From assembly GCF_017471675.1 (NCBI RefSeq), contig NZ_JAFUSK010000030.1, positions 1 through 56,146 on the forward strand: 56,146 nucleotides of DNA, read 5' to 3'. This DNA is from Pseudobutyrivibrio sp. GTDB taxonomy: Bacteria; Bacillota; Clostridia; Lachnospirales; Lachnospiraceae. Under the pieces are notes generated by a model that was given only the letters and a program-made list of their open reading frames with translations, had not been told where the DNA came from and searched no databases. Within the stretch, counting starts at the first letter, position 1, and each line of letters starts with the position of its first letter. Shown one piece after another: positions 17,985 through 26,763 of the stretch. The position numbers and the translations under genes are program-made.

Positions 17985-18506
17985 ATGAATAAAACAGCAA
18001 AAATCCCTAAAATTGGGATGAGAATAATTAAATCAGCAGTAGCAGTTTTTATATGCTTTTTGATTGATGATTTGAGGAATGAGGCTGGTATAGTTTTTTA
18101 CTCACAGCTTTCAGCTTTATGGTGCATGCAGGCTAGTAAGAAAAACACTATAAAAAATGCAAAGCAAAGGTTCATAGGCACTATTATTGGTACTATTTTT
18201 GGCTTTATATATATAGTTGTCAAAATAAATCTGCTTAGGAATTTTAATCTTGACTATGATTACATAGCGGCAGCAGTAATTTCAGTAATGATTGTTGTAA
18301 TAATATATACAACAGTTCTGGTGAATAAAAAACAAGCATCATATTTCTCTTGTGTGGTTTTTTTAAGCATTGCTGTAAACCATATAGGAGATATGCACCC
18401 ATATCTATTTGTTTGGAACAGGTTTCTTGATACTGCAATTGGAATATTAGTTGGAGTAGGTGTGAATTTGTTGATTAATATAAAAGGAAGGGAACAATAT
18501 GACTGA
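17985..18506 (+). CDS. Small FUSC/aromatic-acid-exporter-like membrane protein
   Basis: About 173 residues with four hydrophobic spans, read from ATG 17985; an upstream ATG at 17964 in the same frame lies before the previous stop and is less likely. Elements such as RIIKSAVAVFICFLIDD, QRFIGTIIGTIFGF and NRFLDTAIGILVGVGVN resemble the membrane half of FUSC/ArAE exporters of Firmicutes, which are longer. This short version has only the membrane part. Substrate is unknown. It overlaps nadE by eight bases, so it belongs to the same operon. Confidence 0.75.
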   Translation: MNKTAKIPKIGMRIIKSAVAVFICFLIDDLRNEAGIVFYSQLSALWCMQASKKNTIKNAKQRFIGTIIGTIFGFIYIVVKINLLRNFNLDYDYIAAAVISVMIVVIIYTTVLVNKKQASYFSCVVFLSIAVNHIGDMHPYLFVWNRFLDTAIGILVGVGVNLLINIKGREQYD

Positions 18507-20418
18507 TGGATTTATTAAAGTTGCAAGCGCAACATGTGATATAAAAGTAGCGGATACAAAATATAATGCAGATGCGATTGTTGAAAAGATAAAGGATGCT
18601 ACAGATGGAGGTGTAAAAATTATCTGTTTTCCTGAACTTTGTATTACTGGTTATACCTGTGGGGATTTATTTTTGCAGGATACTTTACTTAAAGGAGCTA
18701 TAGAGGCTGTTGAATATATAGCTTATGAAACAAAGAATATAGATATTGTAGCTATTGTTGGTTTGCCTTGTGTTATCAATCAAAAATTGTATAACATTGC
18801 AGTTGTAATTAATCATGGCAAGGTGCTTGGTGGAACAGCAAAACAGAATATACCTAATTATGGTGAATTCTATGAAATGCGGCATTTTACGCCTGCAAGT
18901 TTTGATTTTAATGAAGAGGTAACCTTTGGTAGAGCTAAATCGGCATGTATATGTTGTAATCAAATTTATTCTATGGAAGAAATGCCGAATCTGAAATTTG
19001 GTATAGAAATCTGTGAAGACCTTTGGGTTGCCGATAGTCCATCTATAAGGTTAGCGGAAGGTGGTGCTACAATTGTTTTTAATTTATCAGCTAGTGATGA
19101 AGTTATTGGAAAAAGAGATTATAGAAGAAATATCGTAAATGCGAAATCCGGCAGTTTGATATGTGGATATGTATATGCGGATGCCGGTGTGGGAGAATCT
19201 ACTCAGGATATGGTGTTTGCGGGTCACAATATTATCTCTGAGAATGGAACCATATTAGCTGAATCAAAACTATTTGAAAATGAGGTGATTATTGCAGATA
19301 TAGATGTTGATAAGCTTGCCTACGAAAGAAGGAGAATGAATACTTTTAAGCCTTGCGAAACTATATCAGAAATCAAGTTTTCTTTGACACACAAAACTAC
19401 AGTGCTAGAACACGCACCGGCAAAATATCCATTTGTACCAGCTACGCAAAATAATCTAAACAATAGATGTAAAGACATTCTTACAATGCAAGCTGTTGGG
19501 CTGGCGACAAGAATAAAGCATATTGGATGCAAGAAGGTAGTGTTGGGGTTATCCGGAGGTCTTGATTCAACCCTGGCATTAATAGTAACTATACATGCAT
19601 TTGATAGATTAGACATGGATAAAAGGGGAATTCATGCAATTACAATGCCAGCTTTCGGAACAACTGATAGAACATACAACAATGCTTGCACATTGGCCAA
19701 AAGCTATGGTGTTACTTTAAAAGAAATCGATATAAAGGAAAGCGTTAAATGTCATTTTAAAGATATAGGTCAATCAGAAGAAAATAAAGACGTTACATAC
19801 GAAAATGCGCAGGCTAGAGAACGTACTCAAGTGCTTATGGATAGAGCGAACATGCTAAATGGCATTGTTATTGGAACAGGTGATTTGTCGGAGCTAGCTT
19901 TGGGGTGGGCCACATATAATGGAGATCACATGTCTATGTATGCAGTTAATGCTTCTATACCAAAGACGCTTGTAAGATGGCTTGTGGATTATGAGGCAAG
20001 GAATTCTGAAATCCAATTGAGAACTATTTTGTATGATATTCTTGATACACCGGTGAGTCCTGAACTTTTACCTCCAGACAAAGATGGAACGATAGAGCAA
20101 AAGACAGAGGATTTGGTTGGTCCATACGAGTTACATGACTTTTTCCTGTATTATATGTTTAGATTTGGCTTTTCCCCGGCTAAAATATATCGTTTGGCGA
20201 CACTTAGCTTTAGTATGGATTATGAAAGATCAGAAATATTGAATTGGATGAAGGTGTTTTACCGTAGATTTTTCTTGCAGCAGTTTAAGCGCAGCTGTAT
20301 GCCTGATGCACCAAAGGTTGGAACTGTAACCTTGTCCCCTAGAGGTGATTTTAGAATGCCTAGCGATGCAGTTTATAATTTGTGGCTTCATGAACTAGAG
20401 AATCTTTCTGATGATTAG
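18499..20418 (+). CDS. nadE: Glutamine-dependent NAD+ synthetase
   Basis: A 639-residue two-domain enzyme making NAD+ from deamido-NAD+ with glutamine as the nitrogen donor. The N-terminal nitrilase domain shows the Glu (FPELCITGYTCGDLF near 40), Lys and Cys (FGIEICEDLWV near 175) triad. The C-terminal synthetase has the ATP pyrophosphatase loop GLSGGLDSTLAL near 351 and GTGDLSELALGW near 461. Length suits the long glutamine-using class. It shares a nitrogen-type leader with the hydrolase upstream, consistent with glutamine demand. Confidence 0.97.
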   Translation: MTDGFIKVASATCDIKVADTKYNADAIVEKIKDATDGGVKIICFPELCITGYTCGDLFLQDTLLKGAIEAVEYIAYETKNIDIVAIVGLPCVINQKLYNIAVVINHGKVLGGTAKQNIPNYGEFYEMRHFTPASFDFNEEVTFGRAKSACICCNQIYSMEEMPNLKFGIEICEDLWVADSPSIRLAEGGATIVFNLSASDEVIGKRDYRRNIVNAKSGSLICGYVYADAGVGESTQDMVFAGHNIISENGTILAESKLFENEVIIADIDVDKLAYERRRMNTFKPCETISEIKFSLTHKTTVLEHAPAKYPFVPATQNNLNNRCKDILTMQAVGLATRIKHIGCKKVVLGLSGGLDSTLALIVTIHAFDRLDMDKRGIHAITMPAFGTTDRTYNNACTLAKSYGVTLKEIDIKESVKCHFKDIGQSEENKDVTYENAQARERTQVLMDRANMLNGIVIGTGDLSELALGWATYNGDHMSMYAVNASIPKTLVRWLVDYEARNSEIQLRTILYDILDTPVSPELLPPDKDGTIEQKTEDLVGPYELHDFFLYYMFRFGFSPAKIYRLATLSFSMDYERSEILNWMKVFYRRFFLQQFKRSCMPDAPKVGTVTLSPRGDFRMPSDAVYNLWLHELENLSDD

Positions 20419-20429
20419 GCAGGTGGATT

Positions 20430-21179
20430 ATGAAAAAACTAGAAACCAATGATTGGATAGTACTTAACAATATTATATACAAAATATATACCACAGATAA
20501 TTTGGATGAAATGAGAAGCAATTTATTTGATGAGTTAAAAATGATTATAGACTTTGATAGTGCAGATTTTTACCTGGCATCAAAGGAGCCGGGACATATG
20601 CTATGTAATCCTATCACCTACAATTGCGATTTGGATTTGTCTGAAATGTACGAAGACATAGATTACTCCAGGGGTATAGTTGCAAGTGGTAAAATGCTAA
20701 TTTACAGAGAGACTGATATAATTTCTGATGAATCACGTATAGAATCTGAATATTATAAGAAGGTTTACAAGCCTAATAATTGGCATTTTGCGCTACAAAT
20801 GGTACTTGCTAGACAAAAAAAGTTTTTGGGGGCAGTTACATTTTATCGAACCATTGGAAAAGAAAATTTTCACTATGATGATATTTTTGTATTGGATTTA
20901 TTGAAGGATCATCTTGCTTATAGACTCGAACAATTCGAAAAACATAAAGAAATTGGAATTGAGAAGTATACAGTAAGTGAAGCTAAAGAAAAATTTGAAC
21001 TTACTAGACGTGAGGGAGAAATTCTGAGTTTTTTGATGGAAGGAAAGGATAATGTGCATATTTGTGAGGAATTAGTAATAACTGAGAACACGTTAAAAAA
21101 GCATATACTAAATCTCTACAGAAAACTAGGAATTAATAGCCGCACGCAGTTATTTAAAATGATTAAGGAGTTTGATTAA
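20430..21179 (+). CDS. LuxR-type transcription regulator with a GAF-like N-terminal domain
   Basis: A 249-residue regulator. Residues 1 to about 170 resemble a GAF or PAS-like ligand domain and have no phosphorylation receiver. The C-terminus is a LuxR helix-turn-helix: FELTRREGEILSFLMEGK, then ITENTLKKHILNLYRKLG. It is 11 bases after nadE and stands before the PII/polyamine operon, so that operon or its own are candidate targets. Similar regulators beside amine-use genes are common in Lachnospiraceae as I recall. The ligand is unknown. Confidence 0.88.
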   Translation: MKKLETNDWIVLNNIIYKIYTTDNLDEMRSNLFDELKMIIDFDSADFYLASKEPGHMLCNPITYNCDLDLSEMYEDIDYSRGIVASGKMLIYRETDIISDESRIESEYYKKVYKPNNWHFALQMVLARQKKFLGAVTFYRTIGKENFHYDDIFVLDLLKDHLAYRLEQFEKHKEIGIEKYTVSEAKEKFELTRREGEILSFLMEGKDNVHICEELVITENTLKKHILNLYRKLGINSRTQLFKMIKEFD

Positions 21180-21218
21180 TTACTTATTTTTAAGTAGATA
21201 AATGGTAAAAAGTGTTAA

Positions 21219-21247
21219 TTGAAGAGGGCACTTTATTGGTTTATAGT
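21219..21247 (+). promoter_or_regulatory. Promoter of the PII/polyamine operon
   Basis: TTGAAG at 21219-21224, 17-base spacer, TATAGT at 21242-21247. The start point would be near 21254, about 17 bases before the hexaloop hairpin. Confidence 0.7.
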
Positions 21248-21270
21248 TTAGAAAACGTAAACAAATGAAG

Positions 21271-21313
21271 AGCAAAGGGGCTTATCCAATGTGGATAAGC
21301 CCCTATTTCTTTT
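21271..21313 (+). promoter_or_regulatory. Leader 3: hexaloop hairpin overlapping a terminator (putative ANTAR target)
   Basis: AGC-AAAGGG-GCT (21271-21282) forms a six-base loop with A1 and G4. The bases from G4 on are also the 5' arm of the terminator GGGGCTTATCC (21277-21287) paired with GGATAAGCCCC (21293-21303) and a T-rich tail. The stem differs from the other leaders while the loop rule is kept, which argues for selection on the loop rather than recent copying. Confidence 0.75.
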
Positions 21314-21331
21314 GTAGAAGGAGGAAAGAGC

Positions 21332-21688
21332 ATGAAGGAATTAGAAATTGTTATAAGACCAGAGAAGCTAGAAGACATAAAAAATATATTAGATGAAATA
21401 AATTGTGGTGGAATGACCTTATCCACCGTAATGGGGTGTGGGACACAAAAGGGTATAGCAACTGAGGAAGGGTCTGTAAATGAATTCAAGGGATTCAAAA
21501 CCACCATCAATTTACTACCAAAGGTTAAGGTAGAGGTTGTAGTTGAAGATACTGAGATGGAAAGAATTATTGAAAAGGTTAGAGAAACCTGTGCCACGGA
21601 TCATGTGGGAGATGGAAAAATTTTTATTAAAGATGTTGTTGATGTCGTACGTATCCGTACTGGCGAAAGGGGCTTGAAGGCATTGTAG
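21332..21688 (+). CDS. glnB: PII family nitrogen regulatory protein with altered T-loop
   Basis: A 118-residue PII protein. The core is conserved: MKELEIVIRPEKLEDIK at the start, LLPKVKVEVVV after the T-loop, and the late VGDGKIFIKDV and IRIRTGERG that bind ATP/ADP and 2-oxoglutarate. The T-loop is about six residues longer than in E. coli GlnB and the uridylylation Tyr51 position is Phe (NEFKG), with Thr in place of Arg38. Control by covalent modification is therefore unlikely, and effector binding should dominate. It heads a polyamine ABC operon instead of sitting next to amtB, which suggests it may gate this transporter. Confidence 0.93.
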   Translation: MKELEIVIRPEKLEDIKNILDEINCGGMTLSTVMGCGTQKGIATEEGSVNEFKGFKTTINLLPKVKVEVVVEDTEMERIIEKVRETCATDHVGDGKIFIKDVVDVVRIRTGERGLKAL

Positions 21689-21701
21689 TTGAGGTGATTG
21701 T

Positions 21702-22811
21702 ATGGATAAAATCGTTGAATTAAATGGAGTCAATAAGGTATATGGAACTAATAGAGTAGTCAAGGATTTGAATCTCTTTGTTGAGGAAGGAGAGTTTCTT
21801 ACACTATTAGGCTCATCAGGTTGTGGAAAAACAACAACTCTTAGAATGATTGCCGGGTTTGAAGAACCTACAACTGGAACAATTAAAGTACAGGGGGAAA
21901 ATGTTGAAGCAAAAGAGCCATTTGAAAGAAACGTAAATACGGTATTTCAATCCTATGCGTTATTTCCACATATGACAATTTATGAAAATATTGCATATGG
22001 TCTAAAAGTAAAAAAGGTTTCAAAGGCTGAAATAAAAAAAAGCGTTTTGGAAATGCTTGATTTGGTTCAATTAAATGGTTTTGAGCATAGATACCCATCT
22101 CAGCTTTCAGGTGGTCAAAAACAAAGAGTAGCTATTGCAAGAGCACTTATTAATCATCCGAAGGTGTTGTTATTAGATGAGCCTCTAGGAGCCCTTGATT
22201 TGAAGCTGAGAAAGCAGATGCAGCTAGAATTAAAAAGATTGCAGAAGAAGTTAAATATTACTTTCATCTATGTAACCCATGATCAGGAAGAGGCACTTAC
22301 TATGAGTGACAGGATAGCTGTAATGCACGATGGAGTAATAGATCAGTTGGCAAGTCCTACAGAGATATATGAGCATCCCAAAACAAAATTCGTTGCCACA
22401 TTTATTGGTGAAACAAATATATATGATGGATGTATTACAAGTATAAAAGGAGAAATTGCCAATATTACACTTGAAAACGGGGAAGTTTCAGTAAAATGCC
22501 CAGAAGATTTTTCAATCTTAGAATATGCCTCAGTTTCAGTTCGACCTGAGAAAATGAAATTTTCTACAAAAAAAGTGGATGGATTTGGTTTGGTTGCTCA
22601 GGTGAAAGATTATGTTTATGTAGGCTCAGTTTTAAAATGCATTGTGGCTTTGCCTAATGGGAATGAATTGAAAATTGAAAGGCTAGCAGGACAGGAGCTG
22701 CCTAAAGTTGGTAGCAAATGCTATCCATATTGGAATCCTGAAGATGCAGTTTTAATCCATAATGAAAGTCACTATATCTTTGAAGCTTTGAATAATATAA
22801 AGCTTGCTTAA
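21702..22811 (+). CDS. potA: Spermidine/putrescine-type ABC transporter ATP-binding protein
   Basis: A 369-residue PotA-like ATPase. Walker A GSSGCGKTT near 37, Q-loop VFQSYALFPHM near 81, signature [15 protein letters not shown] near 134, Walker B VLLLDEPLGALD near 154, and a C-terminal TOBE domain (about 270-360) that senses cargo or regulators in this family. It lies 13 bases after glnB. PII contact with the ATPase is an attractive but unproven idea. Confidence 0.93.
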   Translation: MDKIVELNGVNKVYGTNRVVKDLNLFVEEGEFLTLLGSSGCGKTTTLRMIAGFEEPTTGTIKVQGENVEAKEPFERNVNTVFQSYALFPHMTIYENIAYGLKVKKVSKAEIKKSVLEMLDLVQLNGFEHRYPSQLSGGQKQRVAIARALINHPKVLLLDEPLGALDLKLRKQMQLELKRLQKKLNITFIYVTHDQEEALTMSDRIAVMHDGVIDQLASPTEIYEHPKTKFVATFIGETNIYDGCITSIKGEIANITLENGEVSVKCPEDFSILEYASVSVRPEKMKFSTKKVDGFGLVAQVKDYVYVGSVLKCIVALPNGNELKIERLAGQELPKVGSKCYPYWNPEDAVLIHNESHYIFEALNNIKLA

Positions 22812-22825
22812 AGGAGGCAGATAAC

Positions 22826-23698
22826 ATGAGTAAAAGCAGATTAAATTTTAAAGCTAATACTTTACCTGCAATAGTTATGGTTGGACCTGTTGTGGTAATA
22901 ATGGTTCTATTAATCGCAGTTCCTCTAATATACGTAGGAATTATGAGCTCTTGCTCTATAGATGAATTTTATAACGTCACTTATAACTTTACGCTTGAAA
23001 ACTATATTAGGCTTGCAAATCAGGATTATTTAAAAATATATTCTCAATCAATATGTATTGCATTTATTACAACACTGATTTGCATTCTTATCGGATATCC
23101 ATTTTCTTATTTTATTGCAAGGACTAAGAGTAAAAAGAAGAAAATATTATATATGCTTGTAATAATTCCTTTTTGGACAAATTCCTTAATACGTATATAC
23201 GGATGGAGAACTTTTTTGGGTACTAATGGATGGTTAAACATAATATTACAGCTTTTGAATATTACAGATGAGCCAATAGATTTTCTATACAAAACTGGGG
23301 CTACTGTTCTTGGTATGGTATATTGTCTTATTCCATTTATGATATTGCCACTTTACACATCAATTGAAAAGCTGGATGTGACATTGCTTGAAGCATCATC
23401 GGACCTGGGAGCAGGTTCCATGAAAACATTTGTGAATGTTATTTTACCTCTCACATCTGGAGGAATATTTTCTGGAAGTCTGATGGTTTTTATCCCTTGC
23501 CTAGGATATTTCTTTGTTTCAGATATTTTAGGAGGGGGAAACTCGGATGTTATTGGTAATTTAATTGAAAGACAATTCCAAGGTGGTAATAACTGGCCAC
23601 TTGGAGCAGCACTTTCAATTGTGCTTATTGTAGTAACTCTTGCTCTAGTAAAAGTATATCAAAAGCTTGGAGGGGATATGGATGCTTTAGGAGTGTAG
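22826..23698 (+). CDS. potB: Spermidine/putrescine-type ABC transporter permease I
   Basis: A 290-residue permease with about six spans. The coupling segment reads LLEASSDLGAGSMKTFVNVI near residues 187-207, and PFWTNSLIRIYGWR near 113 is characteristic of PotB. It forms the channel with the next gene product. Spacing to neighbours is 14-15 bases. Confidence 0.93.
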   Translation: MSKSRLNFKANTLPAIVMVGPVVVIMVLLIAVPLIYVGIMSSCSIDEFYNVTYNFTLENYIRLANQDYLKIYSQSICIAFITTLICILIGYPFSYFIARTKSKKKKILYMLVIIPFWTNSLIRIYGWRTFLGTNGWLNIILQLLNITDEPIDFLYKTGATVLGMVYCLIPFMILPLYTSIEKLDVTLLEASSDLGAGSMKTFVNVILPLTSGGIFSGSLMVFIPCLGYFFVSDILGGGNSDVIGNLIERQFQGGNNWPLGAALSIVLIVVTLALVKVYQKLGGDMDALGV

Positions 23699-23713
23699 AA
23701 GGAGAAAAAAACT

Positions 23714-24505
23714 ATGAAAAAAAAGAAGCATAGTGGAATATTTAAGATTATTTTTTGTTTATTTGTGTATATTTTCCTATTTTTACCTATTGCAGTTATT
23801 GTGGTCAATTCATTTAATGCTACAAATTCCAAACCATATATGAGCTGGAAGGGATTTACTTTAGATTGGTATTTAAAGCTTTGGAGTAATAGTTCGCTAT
23901 TGGAAGCCTTTGGCAACACAATGATTATAGCGATTATTAGTACATTATGTGCCACAGCAATAGGAACACTGGCGGCAGTGGGCATGTATAAATATAAATT
24001 TAAGGGTAAAGGCCTTATAGACGGGCTTTTGTATATTCCAGTAGTAATACCAGAAATTGTTTTGGGTATATCTCTTCTTACATTATTTTCAAAGGTAAAT
24101 ATACCACGTGGAATGATTACACTAATTCTCGCTCATGTAACATTTTGCGTTCCCTTTGTTATATTCAACGTAAGGGCAAGACTATCTGGATATGATAATT
24201 CTATAGAAGAAGCAAGTCTAGATCTTGGAGCAAATAGAATTATGACTTTTTTTAAAGTCACAATGCCAGTACTTGCACCAGGAATTTTCGGGGGAGCATT
24301 GCTAGCCTTTACCCTTTCTATTGATGATGTTATTATCAGCTATTTTGTTTATGGACAGACGAAAACATATCCGCTGAAGGTTATGGAAAGTGTGAAGAGT
24401 GGTGTTGCTCCAGACGTTAATGCATTATCCACACTTATATTAATTGGAACAATTATATTTGTAATTTTGACCCAAGGAGATTTGATTAAAAGAAAAAGCA
24501 AGTAG
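23714..24505 (+). CDS. potC: Spermidine/putrescine-type ABC transporter permease II
   Basis: A 263-residue permease with about six spans and the coupling segment IEEASLDLGANRIMTFFKVT near residue 165-185. SFNATNSKPYMSWKGFTLDW after the first span and LAFTLSIDDVIISYFV near 200 are typical of PotC. It pairs with PotB. Confidence 0.93.
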   Translation: MKKKKHSGIFKIIFCLFVYIFLFLPIAVIVVNSFNATNSKPYMSWKGFTLDWYLKLWSNSSLLEAFGNTMIIAIISTLCATAIGTLAAVGMYKYKFKGKGLIDGLLYIPVVIPEIVLGISLLTLFSKVNIPRGMITLILAHVTFCVPFVIFNVRARLSGYDNSIEEASLDLGANRIMTFFKVTMPVLAPGIFGGALLAFTLSIDDVIISYFVYGQTKTYPLKVMESVKSGVAPDVNALSTLILIGTIIFVILTQGDLIKRKSK

Positions 24506-24520
24506 AAGGAGGAAATGCTT

Positions 24521-25573
24521 ATGAAGAAATTTATATCAATTGTTACAGGAATGACTGTTGTATGCACATTCTTCATTGGATGTGGAAATACAAGTAAGAC
24601 AGCAGAAAATGGTGAATTAAATATTTTTATTTGGACTGAATATGTATCTGATGCGGCAATAGAAGAATTTGAGGAGACATATGGGATAAAGGTAAATGTG
24701 TCTACATATTCATCAAATGAGGACATGCTTTCAAAATTAAAATCTGAATCAGCTGGAGCTTATGACGTGATTTTGCCAAGTGATTATGCTGTAGAGTATT
24801 TAATTGCTCAAGGAAGTCTGGAAGAGCTAGATAAAGATGCATTACCTAATTTGACTAATATAGCAGATGAGTATTTAGATGAAGCTTATGATCCAGGAAA
24901 TGTATATTCCGTACCATATGAAGGCGGAGTTGCTTGCATTGCAGTGAATACCTCCAAGATTGATAAAGAAATAACTTCTTATGCAGATTTATTTGATGAA
25001 TCATTAGAGGGACAGCTGGTTGTGTTAGATGATTATAGGGCTGTAATAGGAATTACAGAAAGAGCAATGGGACTTTCTATGAATGAAACGGATGCTGATA
25101 CATTGGCTGACGTAGAAGAAAAATTGCTTACACTAAAAAATAATATAAAACTTTACGATTCTGATTCTCCTAAATCTGCACTTATTTCTGGTGATTGTAG
25201 TGTTGGTATGGTTTGGTCGGCAGAGGTGGCTCTTTCCATGGAGGAAAATCCTGATATTGAGATAGTATATCCAACTGAAGGGGCATATGTATTTTTAGAT
25301 AACTGGTGCGTCCCTAAAGGCGCCAAAAATTATGATAATGCAATGGCATTTATTAATTATATGCTTTCAGATACAGCAGCGCAGATGAATCTTGAGGAGT
25401 TTCCATATCTATGTCCAAACACAGAAGCATTGAAACTTATGGGGGATGATTATTATTCAGATGAAGCAAAAAATGTGCCATCAGAGGTTATTGCCAGTGG
25501 AGAGTTTTTAAAATATTTAGATACTGATACACTAGCTATTTATGATGAAATGTGGACTAAGCTTAAAGAATAA
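24521..25573 (+). CDS. potD: Polyamine-type ABC transporter, substrate-binding lipoprotein
   Basis: A 350-residue PotD/PotF-like receptor. I take ATG 24521 because AAGGAGG (24506-24512) is eight bases away; ATG 24515 would be too close. The lipoprotein signal ends FFIGCGN. The mature part starts LNIFIWTEYVSDAAIEEFE, then YDVILPSDYAVEYL and a MVWSAEVALSM segment, all in keeping with polyamine receptors. Acidic and aromatic pocket residues suit a cationic amine. The exact cargo (putrescine, spermidine or another amine) is not certain. Confidence 0.92.
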   Translation: MKKFISIVTGMTVVCTFFIGCGNTSKTAENGELNIFIWTEYVSDAAIEEFEETYGIKVNVSTYSSNEDMLSKLKSESAGAYDVILPSDYAVEYLIAQGSLEELDKDALPNLTNIADEYLDEAYDPGNVYSVPYEGGVACIAVNTSKIDKEITSYADLFDESLEGQLVVLDDYRAVIGITERAMGLSMNETDADTLADVEEKLLTLKNNIKLYDSDSPKSALISGDCSVGMVWSAEVALSMEENPDIEIVYPTEGAYVFLDNWCVPKGAKNYDNAMAFINYMLSDTAAQMNLEEFPYLCPNTEALKLMGDDYYSDEAKNVPSEVIASGEFLKYLDTDTLAIYDEMWTKLKE

Positions 25574-25587
25574 TTGGGAGAATAAAA

Positions 25588-26742
25588 ATGTATCCAGAAA
25601 TTGATTTTTTATATCTAAATGAAGAAGACATGATTAGAGCAGGAGTTCTTGATGCAAAAAGATGTATAGAAACTATGAGAGACACATTGTCTTTGTTTGG
25701 TAAAAAAGATTTTTTGCTGGGAGGTCCAAAAAGTAATGAACATGGTCTACAGATGAACTTCCCACAAAAATCAGATATTGAAGGATTTCCACTTGAGGAT
25801 GGTCCTGATAGGAGATTTATGGCAATGCCCGCCTATTTGGGTGGTAGATTTCATATAGCTGGGCAAAAATACTATGGTTCCAATAGTCACAATAGCAACC
25901 TTGGCTTGCCTAGATCAATTCTTATGGTCACTTTATCTGATGTTGAAACTGGTGCTCCAAAGGCAATTATGTCTGCAAATTTGTTATCGGCAATGAGAAC
26001 TGGTGCAATGCCAGCTATGGCAGCCACATACCTAGCCAATAAAGATTCAAAAGTTTTGAGTCTCATTGGTCCAGGAGTTATAAATAAATGTGCTTTAATT
26101 TGCTATATGGAAGTGTTTCCAAACATTGAAACAATCAAAATTCGAGGCAGTTCAAGGACATCTAAGACCGCTCTAGGGATGAAAGAATTTATTGAAGAGA
26201 ATTATCCGCAGGTAAAGGAAATTGTATTGTGTGATTCCTTGAGGGAGGCTTGCCAAGATGCAGATGTTGTTTCTGAAGCGATGTCTGCCACGAAGGAAAA
26301 ATTAGAAGAATTTAAGCTTGAATGGTTTAAAAAGGGAGCCACTGTATTTAGTATGGGTTCATTTTTATATCGTAAATACGATGATTTCCTTAATACTACT
26401 ATGGTGGTTGATAATTATGGTATGTATGAAAAATACATGAGCAATTTTAAAGCCAGGGGAGAATATGATGAGTTTGGAAATAAACGTGAATGGGTAATCA
26501 TGGGGATTCATTTTGTACATCTTGTGAATACCAATCAAATCCTACGAGAGGGTGTAAAAAATATTTGTGATATTGTAAATGGAAAAGAAAAAGGAAGAAC
26601 ATCAAAGGATGAAATCGTCATGTGTTCTATAGGCGGAATGCCCCTTGAAGATTTGTCATGGGGATATGATTGCTATGAAAAAGCATTGGAGCTTGGAGTA
26701 GGGCAGAAGTTAAAACTATGGGATGAGCCTTATATGAAATAA
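25588..26742 (+). CDS. Ornithine cyclodeaminase/mu-crystallin family oxidoreductase, copy 1 (annotated elsewhere as tyramine oxidase subunit B)
   Basis: A 384-residue NAD(P)-binding protein. MYPEIDFLYLNEEDMIRAGV opens it, with RRFMAMPAYLGG near 84, SANLLSAMRTGAMPAMAATY near 128-147 and a Rossmann turn VLSLIGPGVINKCAL near 154-168 that departs from GxGxxG (GPGVIN). Family members reduce cyclic imines or deaminate amino acids. I recall related clostridial proteins carrying the label tyramine oxidase subunit B, whose basis I cannot verify. The gene is immediately followed by a paralogue of the same family. Confidence 0.83.
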   Translation: MYPEIDFLYLNEEDMIRAGVLDAKRCIETMRDTLSLFGKKDFLLGGPKSNEHGLQMNFPQKSDIEGFPLEDGPDRRFMAMPAYLGGRFHIAGQKYYGSNSHNSNLGLPRSILMVTLSDVETGAPKAIMSANLLSAMRTGAMPAMAATYLANKDSKVLSLIGPGVINKCALICYMEVFPNIETIKIRGSSRTSKTALGMKEFIEENYPQVKEIVLCDSLREACQDADVVSEAMSATKEKLEEFKLEWFKKGATVFSMGSFLYRKYDDFLNTTMVVDNYGMYEKYMSNFKARGEYDEFGNKREWVIMGIHFVHLVNTNQILREGVKNICDIVNGKEKGRTSKDEIVMCSIGGMPLEDLSWGYDCYEKALELGVGQKLKLWDEPYMK

Positions 26743-26763
26743 AAGCAGGAAGGAGTGAAACAT

